A stretch of DNA of 64,000 nucleotides. Source: Carposina sasakii. Taxonomy: Eukaryota; Arthropoda; Insecta; Lepidoptera; Carposinidae. The DNA is taken from NCBI GenBank assembly GCA_014607495.2, contig CP053160.1:11718001-11782000 (forward strand), given 5' to 3'. The first letter of the stretch is position 1, and every line of letters begins with the position of its first letter. The notes beneath the pieces are model-generated. The model was not told the origin of the DNA, did not search any database, and was given only the letters and a program-made list of their open reading frames with translations. Shown one piece after another: positions 25,251 through 38,114 of the stretch. Both the position numbers and the translations under genes were made by a program.

Positions 25251-26801
25251 GCTTGTATACCTATACACTATTTAACACTTAACTTATTGATCTTCATAAA
25301 AACAATTATACTTATATGAAAAAGGTTGAATCTTTTGATAAAGTTCCAATAAAACATCTTACTAACTCTGTAGGTATCTAACAATCTCTATAATCTCAGC
25401 TAAACCGAAAAAACACGACAAACGAGAAAAGCGTCAAAAGTTAATCGTCGTTCGTTGAAGTCTTTAAAATTTAATGCTCAAAACTTAGCTCGCGTAATCT
25501 TGTGAAAATGCCATTCGGGACTTAGTTATTTCAACTTGGCCACATGATATTCAAATGGAACACCTTAAGCCTTTTTAATTAGTGTTTCCCGCGCGTGCCG
25601 GAAGTTCAACCGCTCAATGGCGACGACAATTAAAAATTAAACGCCAAGACCTCTTCGGCAGAAACTTCTTCCGATTTAAATAGAGGCTTCTGGAAGTTGG
25701 ACTGTTCGAATATTGAAATCAGATGAGGTTTTGTTGGAATATTACTCCTTTGTTATCTGAGGAGTTTCATAAACTCGTGAATGGCTTCATACTGTGTATT
25801 TTGTTGCAAAAATGTATAATATTGACTCTACATTGTTAAAGTTTTTATTCCAATTACATACATAATATATCAATTTAACAAAAGTACGTAATGTGATATG
25901 ATACGATATGAATTTTTATAGACAAAGCCTGTGAGTAGGTATGAATTTAATTATTGCATAATATTACTTGTGAAAAAGAGTATTTGCTTGATTTTCGTAG
26001 ATTTGATTAATACCACTAGGGGCCGATTTTCCCAAACGTCAGATACTTTATAAGAAGAATATTGAAATACAATTGGGAACTTTTTTTACTTTGGCAAGTT
26101 CGATAATTGAATAATAAGCTAACGTTCTTTGAATTTATAGACCGAGATACATCCCATGAGATTACGAGTAGGTAGTTAATTCGTATTACTTCGTTAGACT
26201 ATTCATTTTCAATTTCAGAGTCTAGATTAAATTTTAAGGTATTTTCATGCCAATCCTGCTAGACTTATATAAAATGTTCATTGATCGTATTTTTAATTTA
26301 ACTGGTTCTAAGTAAAGTTGTTTTGGATTTATGTTAATGTAGTCGTGAATAATATATATTACGTTTCGATACACCTACCTATATTAAAAGCTCAATAATA
26401 TTTTATTTTCAAATTGCGTTTAAGCAAAGCTAAAACCCTCGCAGCATTCATCTGTAAACATATTTCAGTCTTAAACCGTTATTAATCCAATGTTAAGTAA
26501 ATTAGGCGTCGTCGAGGTCTTTATTAGGGGCGGATGTTGGGACGTAAGTGGTCCGGGGCGCGTCGGGGCGTAAAGTGAATCGTGGCAGGTTCAGCCTGTA
26601 CACAAGGAGGCATGAAAACCGTTTTGCTACCAAAGAGATTTTATGGTTCACGAATGGCTTTGTTAACGATTTTTGTGTTAATGACTTTAGTATTTGCATT
26701 TATTATCTAAGTAAAGTGTTTGTAGAATTGAGTTGGGATATGTGCATTATAGTTGATGGTATCAATCAATTACTAATAAAGTACTTTTTATTGTTTTTAT
26801 A

Positions 26802-26878
26802 ACTTGTCACTGGTTTTTTACATCTGTCCCCGTTAGTACCTACTGTGGGACCTGTTTTACGATCCTGCAAATACAGTC
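26802..26878 (-). repeat. Family D repeat, partial minus-strand copy
   Basis: AACTTGTCACTGGTTTTTTA, CATCTGTCCCCGTTAGTACC, ACGATCCTGCAAAT. Weaker fragments lie at about 88-136, 5783-5845 and 14946-14985. Confidence 0.5.
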
Positions 26879-27807
26879 GTGTCTTTATGTATTCTTAATT
26901 TTATGAGAGAGTATTGTTGTATGGGTAGAGTACGCAGTTGTTTATTAAAAAATCACAATAAACTTACTAACATTTTGTTTCATTTGCCCTAAGATATAAT
27001 ATCCTCTAGTAAAATCGAGGTCTAGCGCGGTCGCCCCCCATTAGGACCCGTGTAACGAGGACCACAAGGGCCCTCAAAATCGGGGCGATCCGACCAGCAC
27101 GAAACGAGTAGTGTTGAGAGCCTTACGAGGTTCTTTCAGCATCCAACGATTTGCTCGAGGGTGTTGCGTTTTTGGAAGTTGATTGGTGTCTGGAATGTAG
27201 ATACATGATACTATTTTTATAGTCTTGTTGGCTTAATTGAGGTGAAGTGATTTTTATTTGTTGTCGATCCCAGTATCCGAACTCGGCTATATAAGAAGTC
27301 GTTTTTATAATAAGGTCAAATACAATTTGTATGCAAGTGGACCAGATTATAAATCGGTTATTATACCTAATTAAATTGTACAACAAATGAGATATTTTTA
27401 TACATAAACTGTATAATTTTCATAATCAATATAATGTTCATGCAAAGTTATCATCCATAAAATGACTTTCAATTTTCATTGTTGACATATCGGGACGGAA
27501 GATTTGAATTGAAAAACGGTAAGCGCAACAACAATAAGGGGGGAATACATCACGACACTAATGGAAATGAAAAATGACGGCGACACCATTAGGCGTATTC
27601 AATAAAAACGGCCGGTCGGTGTCATTTCTTTTCGGCCATTAATTTGGGCATTGTGACCAAACTCGCGCTTCAACCGATCGGCCGCAGATTCAATCAATTG
27701 ACCTTAGGGCGTCGGCTGACTGTGAAATTCTTTCACATAGTTTCGATGAATTCGGTGACGCGAAGTCATGATACTGACGTTCAGATTCTTGGTGCATATC
27801 ACAGGTT

Positions 27808-27963
27808 GTTTTTCTACTAGACGACACGGACACGACACGACCACGGCCTTTCCTCATGTAGTGGAAAAACGAGCCATACTATTTAATTAATTTTTGCTTC
27901 CAAAAAGCCGTGGTTGAGTCGTTATCGTATCGTGTCGTGTCGTGTTGTCTAGTGGAAAATCGC
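27808..27963. mobile_element. Foldback MITE with TTTTCTACTAGAC ends
   Basis: Left arm TTTTTCTACTAGACGACACG then GACACGACACGA; right arm CGTGTCGTGTCGTGTTGTCT then AGTGGAAAA is its inverse over about 30 bases. Further CCACGG/CCGTGG words pair inside. About 155 bp, no ORF. Confidence 0.75.
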
Positions 27964-30900
27964 CCATTGTAGTTTCAAAAACGGTGCATGTCAATGCCTA
28001 TATTGCTTTTGTCAGAAACTGTAACACTAATCGTGTCGCAACATACACAAATCGCGGATAGTATTTTTTTTTACACTCAGGGCTTTCAATGGTCTTTTTT
28101 TATCTATACAAGGATCAAAATTTGATAAAGATGGAGACAGCTGATAGTTTATTTTAAAAATTGGCCGATAAACAGGTATAAATGTCACATAGTCGTCATT
28201 AAGTTTCTTATTCGCTGTTATTGGAATGAAAACCCCTAATGAGGACCAAACAAATTTTTCTATGTATAGGTAAGTAGTATAATATTTTGCACTACTAGGT
28301 ATTTCTTTTTGTCGCATAAGTTGAACTATGATAAAAGAAAACCTTCTCATCGCTCCGGTTTTTATATTAGTTATGGGCGTTAAAGTGTTGATAATTTTCA
28401 ATAGAGTGAAGCAAATGGTATAAACAGTTTTAAATTATTTTGTTCTGGTGCAAATTGTATTAAATTTGATTTACCATTTAAATAGAGTATATGCATGCAT
28501 ATATACGGTTGTGCATTCAAAATGTGGTAAGTAGTTAGAACTTCGAGTTCACGAAAGAGGTCCTACTGCCACATTTAGCAAGTTAGATATAAAAGATCAG
28601 AGAAGGCCTGTCTAGAGTAGGTAACTATAATAATACAAATACTATAGTTCACAGAAATATGAAGTTCTTTGTTTAGTTCCACATTTTAAATATTCAAAAA
28701 AAAAACTAAGACTTGGTAGTAGTTGGATAAGCTTTAGAAAACGTGGCATAATAAAATAATGTCTTTTGATATTGAAAAGGATGCAGTCGCCCTAAGAGTA
28801 TTGAAAAGTAGGGGTACAATATACGACGGTTCGGAATCATTACGGCAGACATTATTGAGTTGGTATAGTGTACGTACAGCCTAATGGTGTCCCTTCGATT
28901 CTAACGCAGATAAATTTAATGGAACTCTATCCTTACTGTCCTTTTCTGTTTGCGCTGTCATTACAACTTTAAGGGCCAGTTGTTTGATTTGTTGTTTACT
29001 TTATGTCGTAAATGTTGACGTATTTTAACTTATGGTATCCTTAACTACTAATGAAATAATTGGCCTTAGCTCATGTGAACGAAATTGGCATTGTTGTTAT
29101 TTTGGCGCAGTTATCCTTATAAACGTAGAGGAAGAACTGACAAAAGAGATACAATACTATCACACAATATTTGATCCCGAGTCCTCTAAAATTGCAGTAA
29201 GTAGATTATGATATTTTGAAAGCCTATAAATCTGTCAATTACGACCCGAGAATCCGTTAGCGTACCCACATACATGTGATATCCACATTCAGCTCAGCCT
29301 ACGGTAGTCGGTAATCGCACTTGTTTTGATTGCAGTGCAACGGGAGATGCAACCGTTTGCGGTCGAATTAATGTGGACGAGTAAAGTTGTAGGTACGCGG
29401 GTTTATCGGCCGCTTAGACTTGATTTAGTGTGCTTGGATTAAGTTGGTCCGTTAAGTGGACTCTTGACAGATTTGTTGTTTCATACCTATTAATTGGTTT
29501 AAAAGTTATGTAACGCTTTCGTGATACTAATAAATTCGATATAGGGAAAATTATAAGTATTAACAAAATACGAGTACCTATCATGTTAAAATGTACAATA
29601 TATAAGAAAATAGCGATGTTGTCTGCGCTAATGATCTTTGAATACCTTTGTTATTAAAAGCTTTGTTTTAAGCATAACATATAAAAGATTTTTCAACAGA
29701 TACTGTATTAGCTCAAAGTTTTTACTAGAGCTAATGATGTTAATTGAGTCATATTATTAATGAAGAGAAAAATGTTAAGCCTCTAATTAATGAACCATAG
29801 CGTCTTGTTACGGCGCTAACAGTAAAATTTGCATAACCACATAAAGTCCCAACTTTATTGTATTTGTTTCCACAAAACAGGAGTATTTCTTTGAAAACCG
29901 AAACAAGATCTCCTACAATAAATTCATCTTCCATTATATAAATATGCTTTGAAAAGGATTCAAGTCTAATTAAATCTGATTCATTTTATTAGGAAACCTT
30001 TAAAGTTAAAACATATTCTGCGCTTCTGTGAACTAAATATTTACTTAGCTATTTATTTAAATTCCGGCAAACTAATAAAGAAGTGAATTCTGTTTATATC
30101 TTTAAGTATGAAGTTACACAAAATTAGTTCAAAATTGCGTCTCAAATTACATACTGCGTTGCCCGCATAATATAGACAGCAAAACAGCAAATGTGCATAT
30201 GGAATATCTATAGATGGTAGACTAGTCTAACCTAAACATGTATAATGTCTGTTCCTCTGTTCATGTGGAGCTCTAAAACAATAATATTGAGCTGATCTTT
30301 GAAATAGATGTTTCTTTGTATCGATGCTAATGTACCAACGGATCTGTGCATGTAAATGCTATTTCCATTACTGCAAATCAATATATTCCGATCGGTAATA
30401 TAAAATTAAATGTAAAGTGAGCTGAAATATTCATAGTCACACATCATGCGTGTATCCAACGTGTATCACCCGCTCGGGACCAATGTTTGAGGATTCCGTT
30501 CGATTATTAACGCTGTTTGCCGCCATTTTGTGGATTTAAAAAGTAATAAAACGCGCTGTGGTATCGTGATTAAGGACTGCTTGTGATTCAGGAAAGTGCT
30601 CAGAGACGATTGGATTGGCGCATATTGTCGATATTTTCAAAACACCTCGAGTTATTACGTCTTTTGTCCACGTTTATAATTATTGGGCTGCATCTTAATG
30701 TAATGGATGGAATTGGAATTGCTTGCTAGATTCTATATTATCAATGGAAATAGTCATTTTAGATTTGCTTAAGTTTATTTTGTAAAGATTGTACCAGAAA
30801 TTCCTCGAGCATCTAAACAATCGGTGATTTCGCTACGCTTCTCGCACCTTGCTCATTTTCTTTGTATTTTTTTTCTCAAATTGACGGACAGGCAAAGGCT

Positions 30901-31343
30901 GTGTGAAGCAATATCCGCACTCTGCCTCACGATTGTACTGACCGAGGTGTGACCTTGCCTTAATGGAATAAAGATGGTCGTATATCACGATGCGTTATGT
31001 CATCATTATCTAATATTCGTCGAATAGTGTAGTATACATTGTATCTGTTTAGCCATTTTATTTATGTACCTATATACGTTGGTATATTTTAAAAAATATT
31101 CATAATTTTTATAGTTATCCTCCTTCATTATATCCTTCATTTAAATGCGCAAGGTAGAGTACCTAAATTTAGTAGTCTTCAAATTATATAAAGGATTTGT
31201 AATCACAATAATAATATGATAGTACCTATTATATAAAAAACAAATTTTATGTGAAAATGTAGATCTTAAAGGCATCTACTAAAATGTTAAAAATAGGCCA
31301 AATAAAAACGCCTTCCTATGTATTTATCTAAATAATATTGATT

Positions 31344-31691
31344 CTATGCTGCTCTGGGAGTGAAAAAAAAAACGTATAATACTACAGTTGCTTCTCTTCC
31401 CGGGCATACTGTACAAGTCTTGGTGTTTTGTAGGCGATGGGCTGACCACCTGTCACTACTAACCGAATTTTACATCTCAACTATACTCTCAATATTGGTC
31501 AGAAGTGGCACCATGTGGTTCTTTTGGCCCTTGGTGCTCTGCCTACCCCGTAAGGGATAAAGGCATGATTATATGTGTGTATTATTAGCTGTTTATAAAT
31601 TATGTAGTTGTTACATACCTACATATGTTGTTATTTATAGATTAAATAAGTGATACTCGTAAAGGCGTGATTATATGTATGTATGTATATG
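31344..31691 (+). mobile_element. Family B composite insertion B5 with extra segment and second tail
   Basis: The 11-bp TSD TAATATTGATT (31333-31343 and 31692-31702) encloses 348 bp as one insertion. It holds a B element (31344-31577), then about 65 bases at 31586-31650 that match the sequence beside B2 (in inverted orientation), a short unmatched stretch, and a second TAAAGGCGTGATTATATGT tail at about 31660. About 20 bases of the B body (GTAGAGGGACAAGAGGG region) are deleted. Confidence 0.82.
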
Positions 31692-31702
31692 TAATATTGA
31701 TT

Positions 31703-32918
31703 GGTAGGTATGCTACCTTAGCCTACATTTTTTATTATCCCCTGGAAATAATTTAGTTGCATTACAGTCACGCAACGTATTTATATTTATATTTACAGCA
31801 TATTCCCCGTTCTCAGCTCTTGCTTCCAGGCTAGATTTATTACACTAGTCAAATGTGTCTTACAACTATTGATTGTTAATATTTATTGACAAGTTGGGAA
31901 TATGTACTTTTCGTACCTACTTAGACGTCGATCTCTCTCAAAATAATTTATTGACCTCAGCCTCAGTTCCCGAATTTAAAACACTCGAAGTAGGTATAAT
32001 TAGGAAACTTTATGTTATGATAGGTCTTATTAGGAATACACGCGAGGGAAAATAAATCTCTCTCACGTAATTCGATTTTTGAATTGCATTTTTTTTTCTT
32101 AATAAAACTTCCTCTAGATACAATTTTGATATTATTCCGAACAATTCCTTGAAATCAGGAAACAGCTAATAGATATTTCAAAAAAGTACGTTCTGTTGTT
32201 GACTGAACCATGCGGAATCCTGTGAGTTTAAGCGTTAGTCCACACTCGTCGACTAATACGCTACCGATTATAACCCATTCATTATAAGAGGCTCTGTAAA
32301 GGACATGTCCGCCAAAAAAGAACCACTTTAAATAAAACATGATGTAACCACCTACACTCTCAGTCAAGAGAGCTATTTATTGAATTTTGAAATTTATCTG
32401 GCATAGTGAGATTTAAAAGATTTTTAAGGAAATCGTTATCAATTTTCTTATCTTTCCTATTAAAATAAATTAAACAATGCAACATAATTCACCAGATGTG
32501 GGATCAGTATAGTAGCGACTTTAACATGATTTTCATCTGTTTTGTTTTTAGATAATTGTTGCGGAACGGTTCCATAGTGCGTCTCCACACTTAAGCTCCC
32601 GGTCACGGAGCAATCGCACGTTTTCAAATAGAACAGGAAAGGTGCGCTCGCATCGGCGTGAATAGAATTTACGTTGGCAGTTTAAGAACTTACACGTACA
32701 GTTTAATATTTCTCAGCTACAGTGCCGGAGGACCTTTAAAGGGATCCGCTTGGTGTATAGGGAATTGGAGCGAACGTGTCATAATAAGCGTTGTAGTAAG
32801 TTCACTATCGCAATAACAATACAATATTTGTAGGAGAAAAAATACATTTTAATCTGGTTTATAACATGTAAGAATCCCAACGAAATACAAATAGAATACC
32901 CTATACATTTAGGTTAGT
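31703..32918. other. No gene seen
   Basis: AT-rich with a GC-richer patch at 32570-32780 lacking ORFs or motifs. Confidence 0.5.
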
Positions 32919-32946
32919 AAATAAATAAATAAATAAATAAAATAAA
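32919..32946. repeat. TAAA microsatellite
   Basis: About six AAAT units; probably the tail of the retroelement fragment beside it. Confidence 0.8.
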
Positions 32947-33290
32947 ACTCATTTATTTCAGGCTATACCCATATTTAGTTAGTAACAAAGGTCTTAAAAC
33001 TATGTTAGTGTACCTATATCTATACAAAAGTTGTGGGAGGGTTTGGTGTATTTGACTAGATGGACGCGAGTCCAGTGCTGCATAACAGCACTGTCCACGT
33101 CCAATCTAGCCGCCACCATCCTCACCAGACTGTTGGTACTGCGCTGCACCCGGCGCATCAGTGACTGTACGTTTCCTAATAATAGCTGATAAGCTATTAA
33201 CTTCGGATTCCTCAAGCATCCCCGAAACACTACAGGGGCGGCGCATCCCCATCAGTGTGAAAGATGGACTTTAAGAAGATGGCTGGAATA
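32919..33290 (-). mobile_element. Probable non-LTR retrotransposon 3' fragment with TTTA tail
   Basis: Read on the minus strand, a GC-richer body (33030-33265) is followed by GCCTGAAATAAATGAGTTTT and a TTTA microsatellite at 32919-32946, the layout of a LINE 3' end. A 76-codon open frame (33000-33230) shows no motif I recognise. Confidence 0.45.
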
Positions 33291-34506
33291 ATACTTGCAT
33301 AATAGCATACTCATATTTACCATGGTCTCCCTTATTCTAAGATTCTTTGAATACTGAAGTAAATTCGTACTAAAATGATCTTATTTTCCAATTTTCAACT
33401 TTATTCGAATACCAGTTGTAACTCGTGACTTCACCCATGTTGGATAAATATCTCGCGATTTTCCCTCAATTCCCGTGAGGATTTTGGGAAATCCCCTCTT
33501 ATTCCTCCACTCTTCTCACTTCACAGTTCTTATAATAAAGGTAGACGTACAATGTTTGATGTGGGTTGAAGGCATGATATCAAACTTTATAATAGTTATG
33601 TAATCTTATCTGGAGCTTTTTCTTTCTTAGGAAGAGATAGCCATGTTGATCCCACCCAACGTAACTTATATGCATTTTGATCCAAGTGGCCTAAGTGCAA
33701 CTTAGAGGATTATGATTAGAACATTGTATACCAGGCTTAAAATATACCAATTAAAGAAATACTTTTAAGAATAAAAATATGCTTCTTATCATCATTATGG
33801 AATCGGCGCGATCTACAAATTAAACCGAAACTCATACTACAAAAAATGCCTGCCAACGTCAAGAGAAAATTTAAGAATATTAAAATCTGAACATACATGA
33901 TAGAACCTACGCCGTCCTACTAAAGCCAAGTCTAAATCATTGATTTGTACCATACTAGCTTAGCTATTACGATATGGTACTGTGATAAATAATAACCTGA
34001 TCCCAGCTGTTGAGCATAAAAAAAGTTGTGGCACTTACTGTACGGACCAGATAATGTTCTTCGCGTAGAACTAACTACGTAAGTTTTTACGTTTATCCTA
34101 GAAAGGAAGATATATTAGTAAAGTTAGGTGATTTATAAAAGAGTTATAAAGTGTTGCATAATATTAACAAAATAAATTGGAGACAGAAGGAGAAGAATAT
34201 TTGTTGATACTTTAGCTTATTTTGTAACATTGCACATGATTTGATAATAACGATGATGCACAATACGACTTTGTACCAACAGGTGAAACTAAGAACTGAA
34301 GATGTGATAAACAAGGGATATATTAGGGTATAGTGAACTGTTACACGAAAATTAAGACTCGTAATCACATGTTTCTTTTACAAGGTAATGAAGAAAGTCT
34401 TAATAAATTACTCTAGAATGCTCATCTTTAAAATTTCACATATCACTTCTTATGTCAAATTTTGTGGATAGATATCATTATTTATATTTGTATATCTATA
34501 TTTATA
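33291..34506. other. No gene seen
   Basis: Nothing recognisable on either strand. Confidence 0.55.
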
Positions 34507-34620
34507 TGTACATCTCAACTATACCCTCAAAATTGGTCAGAAGTGGCACCATGTGGTTCTATCGGCCCTTGGTGCTCTGCCTACCCTGTAAGGGATAAAG
34601 GCGTGATTATATGTATGTAT
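34507..34620 (+). mobile_element. Family B SINE-like repeat, truncated copy B6
   Basis: GTACATCTCAACTATACCCT to GGCGTGATTATATGTATGTA. Flanks share TATATCT but no clean TSD. 5' truncation point is nearly the same as in B3. Confidence 0.8.
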
Positions 34621-34628
34621 ATCTTTAT

Positions 34629-34672
34629 AGCATTTCGCTTAACGTATCACTTCTGTTACATTCTATAGGTAT
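34629..34672. mobile_element. End fragment of the CAGGGTGTAAC foldback family
   Basis: TTTCGCTTAACGTATCAC then TTCTGTTACATTCTATAG resembles the right end of the 10672-10923 element. Only one end is present, directly beside SINE-like copy B6. Confidence 0.5.
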
Positions 34673-35065
34673 ATAGAAAACAAAAACTGTGACTAATATA
34701 AAAATGATTTTCCATATATTTACAGTGAGTTTTTCACAGCAGCGTGAAACACAGGTCAATTAAGCACCGTTCCGAATGCTGCCAATTCGTTGCGGCGCAC
34801 GGTCGTGTCGCGGTCACATTATACGGCGGAATGGCAGCCGAAGGCACAATGATTATGGTTTTGCGTTATGTATTCCTTGTTTGTACGCTAGTGACCCACC
34901 CTCGATAGATATGTGTTTATGTAAGTATGTCCTTAGCCTTTGCCTTTAGCTTTTGTTTCATAAAAATTTATCCACGTGTAGTAATTTTCTGATTGCGCGA
35001 TGGACACTTTTATTTATGTGGGAATAAAAAGTTGTCTACAATGTACTAGGTACTATATATAAAAA

Positions 35066-35207
35066 TATGGTCGATTCTGACCGTCACCCTTAAACCTAAA
35101 CTTAAAATTAGTCCCACCTGTTTTGTCTCAGCCATTTATGTTAAGAATGAAGGGGAACCTGTCTAATTTTAGTTTATGTTTAAGTGTAACGTTCAGAATC
35201 GGCCATA
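35066..35207. mobile_element. Foldback MITE with ATGGYCGATTCTGA ends
   Basis: Left arm TATGGTCGATTCTGACCGTC, then CTTAAACCTAAACTTAAAAT; right arm is the inverse, ending CGTTCAGAATCGGCCATA. Arms of about 55 bases, 142 bp in all, no ORF. Confidence 0.75.
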
Positions 35208-35994
35208 ATGCATAAAATTGATAGCATAAATTGATTCAATTAAATTCCCTTTATTTTTCTTAACGTTATGAAATAGTTAGGTATACGTTTTTTTTTTCGT
35301 ATATATAACTGAGACAAATTGAATACTTATTTGATCTACAGATAAAATTGCATTCTGAAATTCGAAATTGTTGCAGCGGTGGTGTTGCGGTTTCATTACA
35401 CGGTACTCTGCTACCTAGTGGAAGGTGAAAGCCTGTTTCCATAGTCCAATATTGCCTTCAGGACTATTTCAGTAGAATTTCTATTAGGTATTCTGAAATC
35501 CTATTTAATTGATTAAGCTGAGGTGCAAGCTTAGTCAAATTGATTCCCATTGTAGAGATACATAGATAAAGTCACAATTGTATCTACAAAAAAGTTTAAA
35601 TACACGTATGTAATATACGTAGCCAGCTTTATGCCAGTGACAGTGGCATTTTACACCAGGTAACCATGATAATACAAACGGAAGTGTTTTGTGACCATAA
35701 CCTAGGTGCACTGCACATGGCCTATTCAGTAAGTTTAATATGATTGATTTTACTTTGAGATTAATACATACTTAGGAAGTAGCAAGTATATCTCACTTAT
35801 GTATATACTTACATAGTAACGGTCATTAAATATTTATTCTGCTCCATGTTACGATATATTTACAGAGCCCATATGTAATTTGTTGTGTATATCTCAAACA
35901 TGTTCTAATCTTGACATGAAAATCGTAAATGATGATGTCTTGCATATCTCACTTGAAATATTAAATTACATTGCACACTGCACATACATTAAAT

Positions 35995-36270
35995 CGTTTA
36001 GGTTCAGAATGTTCAATTCCCAAAATGTTAACATGGTGCAAAACGTTAATGTCCCAGAATGCTCACATCCCAAAACGTTCAATTCCCTAAATGTTAATAT
36101 CCCAAAATTTGATTTGATGTTAACATTTTGGGACTTGGACATATTGGGATTTTAACATTTTGGGATATTAACATTTTGGGAATTGCACGTATTGGGATGT
36201 GAGCATTCTGGGACATTAACGTTTTGCATCATGTTAACATTTTGGGAATTGAACATTCTGAACCTAATCG
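35995..36270. repeat. 16-bp minisatellite arranged as a large inverted repeat
   Basis: Left arm (35995-36110) and right arm (36156-36270) pair over about 110 bases with only about four mismatches in the core. Each arm is a run of 16-bp units, such as GTTCAATTCCCAAAAT, GTTAATGTCCCAGAAT and GTTAATATCCCAAAAT, sharing the core CCCAAAAT. One 18-bp variant unit sits at the same place in both arms. The spacer holds three more units in one orientation only. ORFs crossing it are by-products. Confidence 0.9.
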
Positions 36271-37272
36271 CATTAAACATGCCTATTGCATTAATAACAC
36301 AATATCATTACAAATGTATGAAAATTACATGTGCTATTCAAATTAATGGTCAGTTTTATACCTTATCGTTGTGTTATTTAGTAAAACCTACTATAGAACA
36401 CTAATAAAATTAAATTCATGCGTATCTACATGCACAAGATTAGCTAATAGGTTCCCTGAAATAATATACTAATCAGAACTAAGACATCAATACCTATGTA
36501 CCAGCCAGGCATAGAATTATAAAGTTCCCAAAAACCCGTGATCACGCACACTTTTGAAGCAACTTTTAGTCGGTCAAATTGACCTACTTGATTTTTATTT
36601 ATCACCTTTATAAGTCATATTCACCATATTCGTAGGCATATGGGTAATTTTTACAACCTATTTTAAAACTGTAAAAAGTGATATTTAATGTTTCTCGACT
36701 TGGAAAAAATTGGCCGCACCCCGCCGCAAGTAAGAAGGGCGGAATATGAGGATTTTTTGCTTTACTTTTTATTTCACTACCCGCAATAAATTTGCCATTG
36801 ATGATTCCTTCTTATTCGTTATTAGCGGACTCGTTATACTATGCAGCCAGGTAATGAAGCCACGACTTTCGGCTGCAGCTTTAATCACTTAGTATGACCG
36901 GTCGTCAATAATTTCCGCAATGCGGTTTAACCATAGACGAAGGACAACGAGGAAATGCGTTAATTAATGTAGACCTTGAACCATTACTAAACTATTACCT
37001 ACTCGGGCTATCACAAAATCTCTTGGCGGTTTTTGGATACTAAGATAGAAGTTCTTTCTAGCAGTTCACTGGCTGCTTAAGCACTTTCTTCGCTCGGCTC
37101 TTGCGTAGTTATTCCAACATAACTAATAAAATTAATAAATAATTAGGGGTCCCGCCAGCCATCTTCTACTGTGCACCTCTCCGCAACGCCAAACATGTTT
37201 TTTTATATAAATATGACGTAGAAGGTGGTTTTTCCGGACTAAGTGGGCATGTATTTTCGTTAGGTTCCGACA
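36271..37272. other. No gene seen
   Basis: AT-rich; nothing recognisable up to the copia-type LTR. Confidence 0.5.
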
Positions 37273-37584
37273 TGGTGGGTATCCTCAAGCAAAGAAGAAA
37301 CACTCACTACTGAATCACACTTTATTCTTAGGAGTTTACAGGTACAAAATAACAGTCGAACAGACACGTCCGCTCGGCGCAGGCACTCCAACCAGAATGC
37401 CCGCTCCTCCCTACGGCCGTATCCAAGCAGACTCCATCTTGCTTGCGCTCGGCTGTACTTGGGTGGGGAAATCAGTGTTGCCGCCTTTTAATTGTAGATG
37501 GCGCCACACTAATTCTCCGACAAATAAATGTTTTCTAGTCACCTCCTTTTGTCCTTTTTCATTTGTTGAACAATCTCCCCCTTA
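37273..37584 (-). mobile_element. Probable Ty1/copia-type LTR with polypurine tract
   Basis: On the minus strand a polypurine tract AAGGGGGAGAT (37573-37584) directly precedes a TGTTCAACAAATG start. About 300 bp follow, with CTCCTAAGAATAAAGTGTGA (an AATAAA in an R-like region) and a pyrimidine-rich end near 37280. The tract shows this is a 3' LTR with a little internal sequence, not a clean solo LTR. No copia ORF is seen beside it. The far boundary is approximate. Confidence 0.45.
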
Positions 37585-38060
37585 AATATCCATTCCACCA
37601 GTAATTAATCTCCGGAATTGCCACAAGAAGTTGCAAATGTACCTACTGCTGATTCTATAACCAATTTATTTTATAGTTCAACACAATCGACTAAACTGTA
37701 ATTATAGCTCACGCTTTGTTTATATTATTATTTACCTACTTCTGTTTTGTTATTGGTTATTATTATCTTCTGGCTTTTGAGATTAATTTTCCTCCATAGC
37801 TTAGTAGGTACTTACTTATTATGGCTTTAAAAAAACCTAGATTTATGTTTCTATGTTTACTTATTATTATTTACTTATTTATTTAAAAAAACATACAGCA
37901 TAATACATGTAACAGATCCAGCCTAATACTTAACTAAAGCCAATTACAATGTTCTACAGTTCAACTAACAAAAGTGAGAAAACATGAAAAAAAATTAGGT
38001 AACCATAAAATACTTAGAATAAACAACATTTGTGAGTGAGTAGTGTACAACTGTGAATAT

Positions 38061-38114
38061 TACTGTGTGTGTGTGTTTGTGTGAGAGAGTGTGTGTGTGT
38101 ATTTGTGTGTTTGG
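38061..38114. repeat. GT-rich microsatellite
   Basis: Interrupted (TG)n with TTTG and GAGAGA breaks. Confidence 0.8.

Larger units (their letters stand above)
24191..31332. other. No gene seen outside listed repeats
   Basis: Mostly AT-rich. GC-rich patches at 26505-26600 and 27015-27140 have no coding signal. A 124-codon minus frame at 28027-28401 has no recognisable motif and is probably chance. Confidence 0.5.

Noticed and set aside
28027..28401. 124-codon minus frame
   Set aside because: No recognisable domain, no splice partners and AT-driven composition; probably chance.
35880..36404. Two + frames of 91 and 73 codons with repetitive Asn/Val-rich and Leu/Trp-rich peptides
   Set aside because: They arise from the 16-bp inverted minisatellite; periodicity is in DNA, not in a conserved protein.
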